DNA from: Phycisphaera sp.
GTDB taxonomy: Bacteria; Planctomycetota; Phycisphaerae; Phycisphaerales; Phycisphaeraceae
DNA length: 6,838 nt
NCBI GenBank assembly: GCA_029287335.1
Contig: JARFRI010000041.1
Location: 1 to 6,838, forward strand
Reading direction: 5' to 3'
Of this stretch, positions 5,383-6,838 are shown piece after piece. The notes under the pieces are model-generated. The model worked only from the letters and a program-made list of their open reading frames with translations. It ran no database searches and was not told the origin of the DNA. Positions within the stretch are counted from its first letter, which is position 1. Each line of letters opens with the position of its first letter. Position numbers and translations under genes: made by a program.

Positions 5383-6838
5383 TTGGACCAAAGCCCTACC
5401 ACCCAACTCGATCAGGACATTGCAGGCGGCCCCCGCTCCTACAGCGGCGCGAACCCGTTTATGCCTGTACCGATGGACCTCGCCGCAGATCGGCTGACCT
5501 TTACCCAGCAACGGCTTTCCGAGGAACTACTAAGCGCCAATGCCGTCAACGCCGAGCAGATGAGCAGTGCATCGCAAGTGATCGCTCGCTCGCCCGGCCG
5601 ACGCTTCATGGACATCGTCCTTGAAAACGCTCCGGATCAGTCCGCGGTTCAATCCACCGTCGCCCGTTGTGCCGCGATGGAATATGAAAAACTTGAACTA
5701 AGCAATATCGAGTCGATCAAGCAGCTTGATTCACTCGGTGCTGACTACTGTCTCAAGAACGGCGTGATCCCGATCCGGCCTTTTGGTACGCGATTGCTTC
5801 TTGGCGTGGTGCATGCCGATGACTTGGTCATCATCGACGAGGTCCAGGCCAAACTCGGCCAAACCATCAAGCCCGTGCTCATCACGCCGCAAGACCTCGC
5901 GAGCACCATTGACGCCTACCGCGAAGGGAACTCGGCAAGCGATGAACTCGCGGTCGATCAGATCATCGGCGATATCGATGAAGACGACATCGAGGTTGTT
6001 CAGACCGAAGAAGAAGACATAGACCTGGACAAGCAGGAGGCGGGCTCATCGCCGGTCATCCGCTTTGTCAACTACTTGATTTATAACGCGGTCAAAGAAG
6101 GCGCATCCGACATCCACATCGAGCCGCAGGAGAAGAAGCTGCAGGTGCGCTACCGCATCGATGGCGTCCTGTTTGATGCAATGAACCCGCCTGGACACAT
6201 GAAAAACGCGATCGTGTCGCGCCTCAAGATCAAGGCCAACCTCGATATCGCCGAGCGCCGCGTGCCGCAGGACGGCCGCATCCGTGCGATGGTACACGGA
6301 CGCAAACTCGACCTGCGTATGTCGACCCTGCCCATGGTCTCCGGCGAGAAGGTCGTGCTGCGTATCCTCGATACGCGATCGATCCAAGTACAACTCGACG
6401 ACCTGGGCATGTCCGAAGACATGCTGCAGATGTGGAAAGCCCAGATCAAGCAGCCCCACGGCATCGTGCTCGTCACTGGTCCGACCGGCTCGGGTAAAAC
6501 GACGACGCTCTACTCTTCGCTCAACCAGATGGATCGGCAGAAGCTGAACATCTCTACCGTCGAAGACCCGCTCGAATACCACCTCGGTGGCATTAATCAG
6601 ACGCAGACGCACGAATCGATCGGCATGTCGTTCTCCGGCGCGGTGCGTGCCCTGCTGCGTCAGGACCCTGATGTGATCATGGTCGGCGAGATCCGCGACG
6701 GCGAGACGTCGAAGATCGCCATCCAGGCGTCGCTCACCGGCCACCTCGTGCTTTCGACACTGCACACCAACGACGCGCCCTCGGCCGTCACGCGGCTGAT
6801 CAACATCGGCGTCGAGCCCTACCTGATCGGCTCGGCCC
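5383..6838 (+). CDS. pilB: Type IV pilus / type II secretion assembly ATPase PilB/GspE, 5' part
   Basis: Hexameric ATPase on the cytoplasmic face of the inner membrane that powers pilus extension or secretion. The frame is open from a TTG at 5383 to the window end (485 codons), so the C-terminus is missing. Residues about 37-180 form a GspE_N/MshEN-type domain. A D/E-rich linker (183-220) follows, then the N2 domain with EGASDIHIEP around Asp243 and RRVPQDGRIR at 292-301. The core has Walker A GPTGSGKT at 366-373, the Asp box VEDPLEY with Glu394, Walker B DPDVIMVGEIRD with Glu436, and the His box LTGHLVLSTLHTNDA with His454. The visible part ends before the position of the four-cysteine zinc motif common in PilB/GspE. 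The intact GEIRD and the presence of an MshEN-like domain favour PilB/GspE over the retraction ATPase PilT. PilB and GspE cannot be separated from this part alone; pilM-N-O upstream favours PilB. Confidence 0.92.
   Translation, partial: MDQSPTTQLDQDIAGGPRSYSGANPFMPVPMDLAADRLTFTQQRLSEELLSANAVNAEQMSSASQVIARSPGRRFMDIVLENAPDQSAVQSTVARCAAMEYEKLELSNIESIKQLDSLGADYCLKNGVIPIRPFGTRLLLGVVHADDLVIIDEVQAKLGQTIKPVLITPQDLASTIDAYREGNSASDELAVDQIIGDIDEDDIEVVQTEEEDIDLDKQEAGSSPVIRFVNYLIYNAVKEGASDIHIEPQEKKLQVRYRIDGVLFDAMNPPGHMKNAIVSRLKIKANLDIAERRVPQDGRIRAMVHGRKLDLRMSTLPMVSGEKVVLRILDTRSIQVQLDDLGMSEDMLQMWKAQIKQPHGIVLVTGPTGSGKTTTLYSSLNQMDRQKLNISTVEDPLEYHLGGINQTQTHESIGMSFSGAVRALLRQDPDVIMVGEIRDGETSKIAIQASLTGHLVLSTLHTNDAPSAVTRLINIGVEPYLIGSA

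Noticed and set aside
6046..6765. A 239-codon open frame on the minus strand, opposite the ATPase gene
   Set aside because: It is the antisense shadow of conserved PilB/GspE motifs; the translation is rich in His, Arg and Asp without family features.
1..6838. CRISPR arrays, tRNA or rRNA genes, insertion sequences
   Set aside because: I saw no spaced repeats, no tRNA or rRNA sequence and no transposase or terminal inverted repeats in the window.

Overview
The window is GC-rich bacterial chromosome and is almost fully coding. It holds the 3' end of a PilZ-domain gene (+), a complete hslU on the minus strand, and a rightward run of five genes that reads as the inner-membrane and motor part of a type IV pilus or type II secretion-like machine: pilM, a pilN-like gene, pilO, a pilP/gspC-like gene, and the first 485 codons of a pilB/gspE ATPase that runs off the right edge. 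The source organism is inferred only. The divergent pilus proteins, the HslU version and the GC-rich codon use would fit a planctomycete-like bacterium (perhaps Phycisphaerae). No marker in the window proves this.

Layout. Bases 1-285 carry the C-terminal part of a PilZ domain. A 41-base convergent gap (286-326) with one imperfect hairpin separates it from the hslU stop. hslU most likely starts at 1739 and encodes the AAA+ unfoldase of the HslUV (ClpYQ) protease; its partner hslV is not in the window. A 250-base divergent spacer (1740-1989) lies between hslU and pilM and must hold the upstream signals of both, but I find no convincing promoter in it. From 1990 to the end, the genes are spaced by 26 to 38 bases and each has a recognisable purine-rich ribosome binding site, so they are very probably one operon.

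How the genes work together. In the known pilus systems, PilM is a cytoplasmic actin-like protein that binds the N-terminal tail of PilN. PilN and PilO are single-pass membrane proteins that pair through coiled coils and ferredoxin-like periplasmic domains. A PilP or GspC protein links them to the outer-membrane secretin. PilB/GspE hydrolyses ATP to drive assembly. Here the PilP-position protein has no lipoprotein signal; it has a single membrane span and a C-terminal HR-like domain, which is closer to GspC. The ATPase has an N-terminal domain of MshEN type in which the c-di-GMP-binding motif looks degraded. No pilin, prepilin peptidase, secretin or retraction ATPase is in the window.

I did not find a wholly new system. 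The points most worth a second look are the hybrid PilP/GspC protein, the long acidic insert in PilM, the His in the HslU pore loop, the hslU gene without hslV, and the TTG start of the ATPase.
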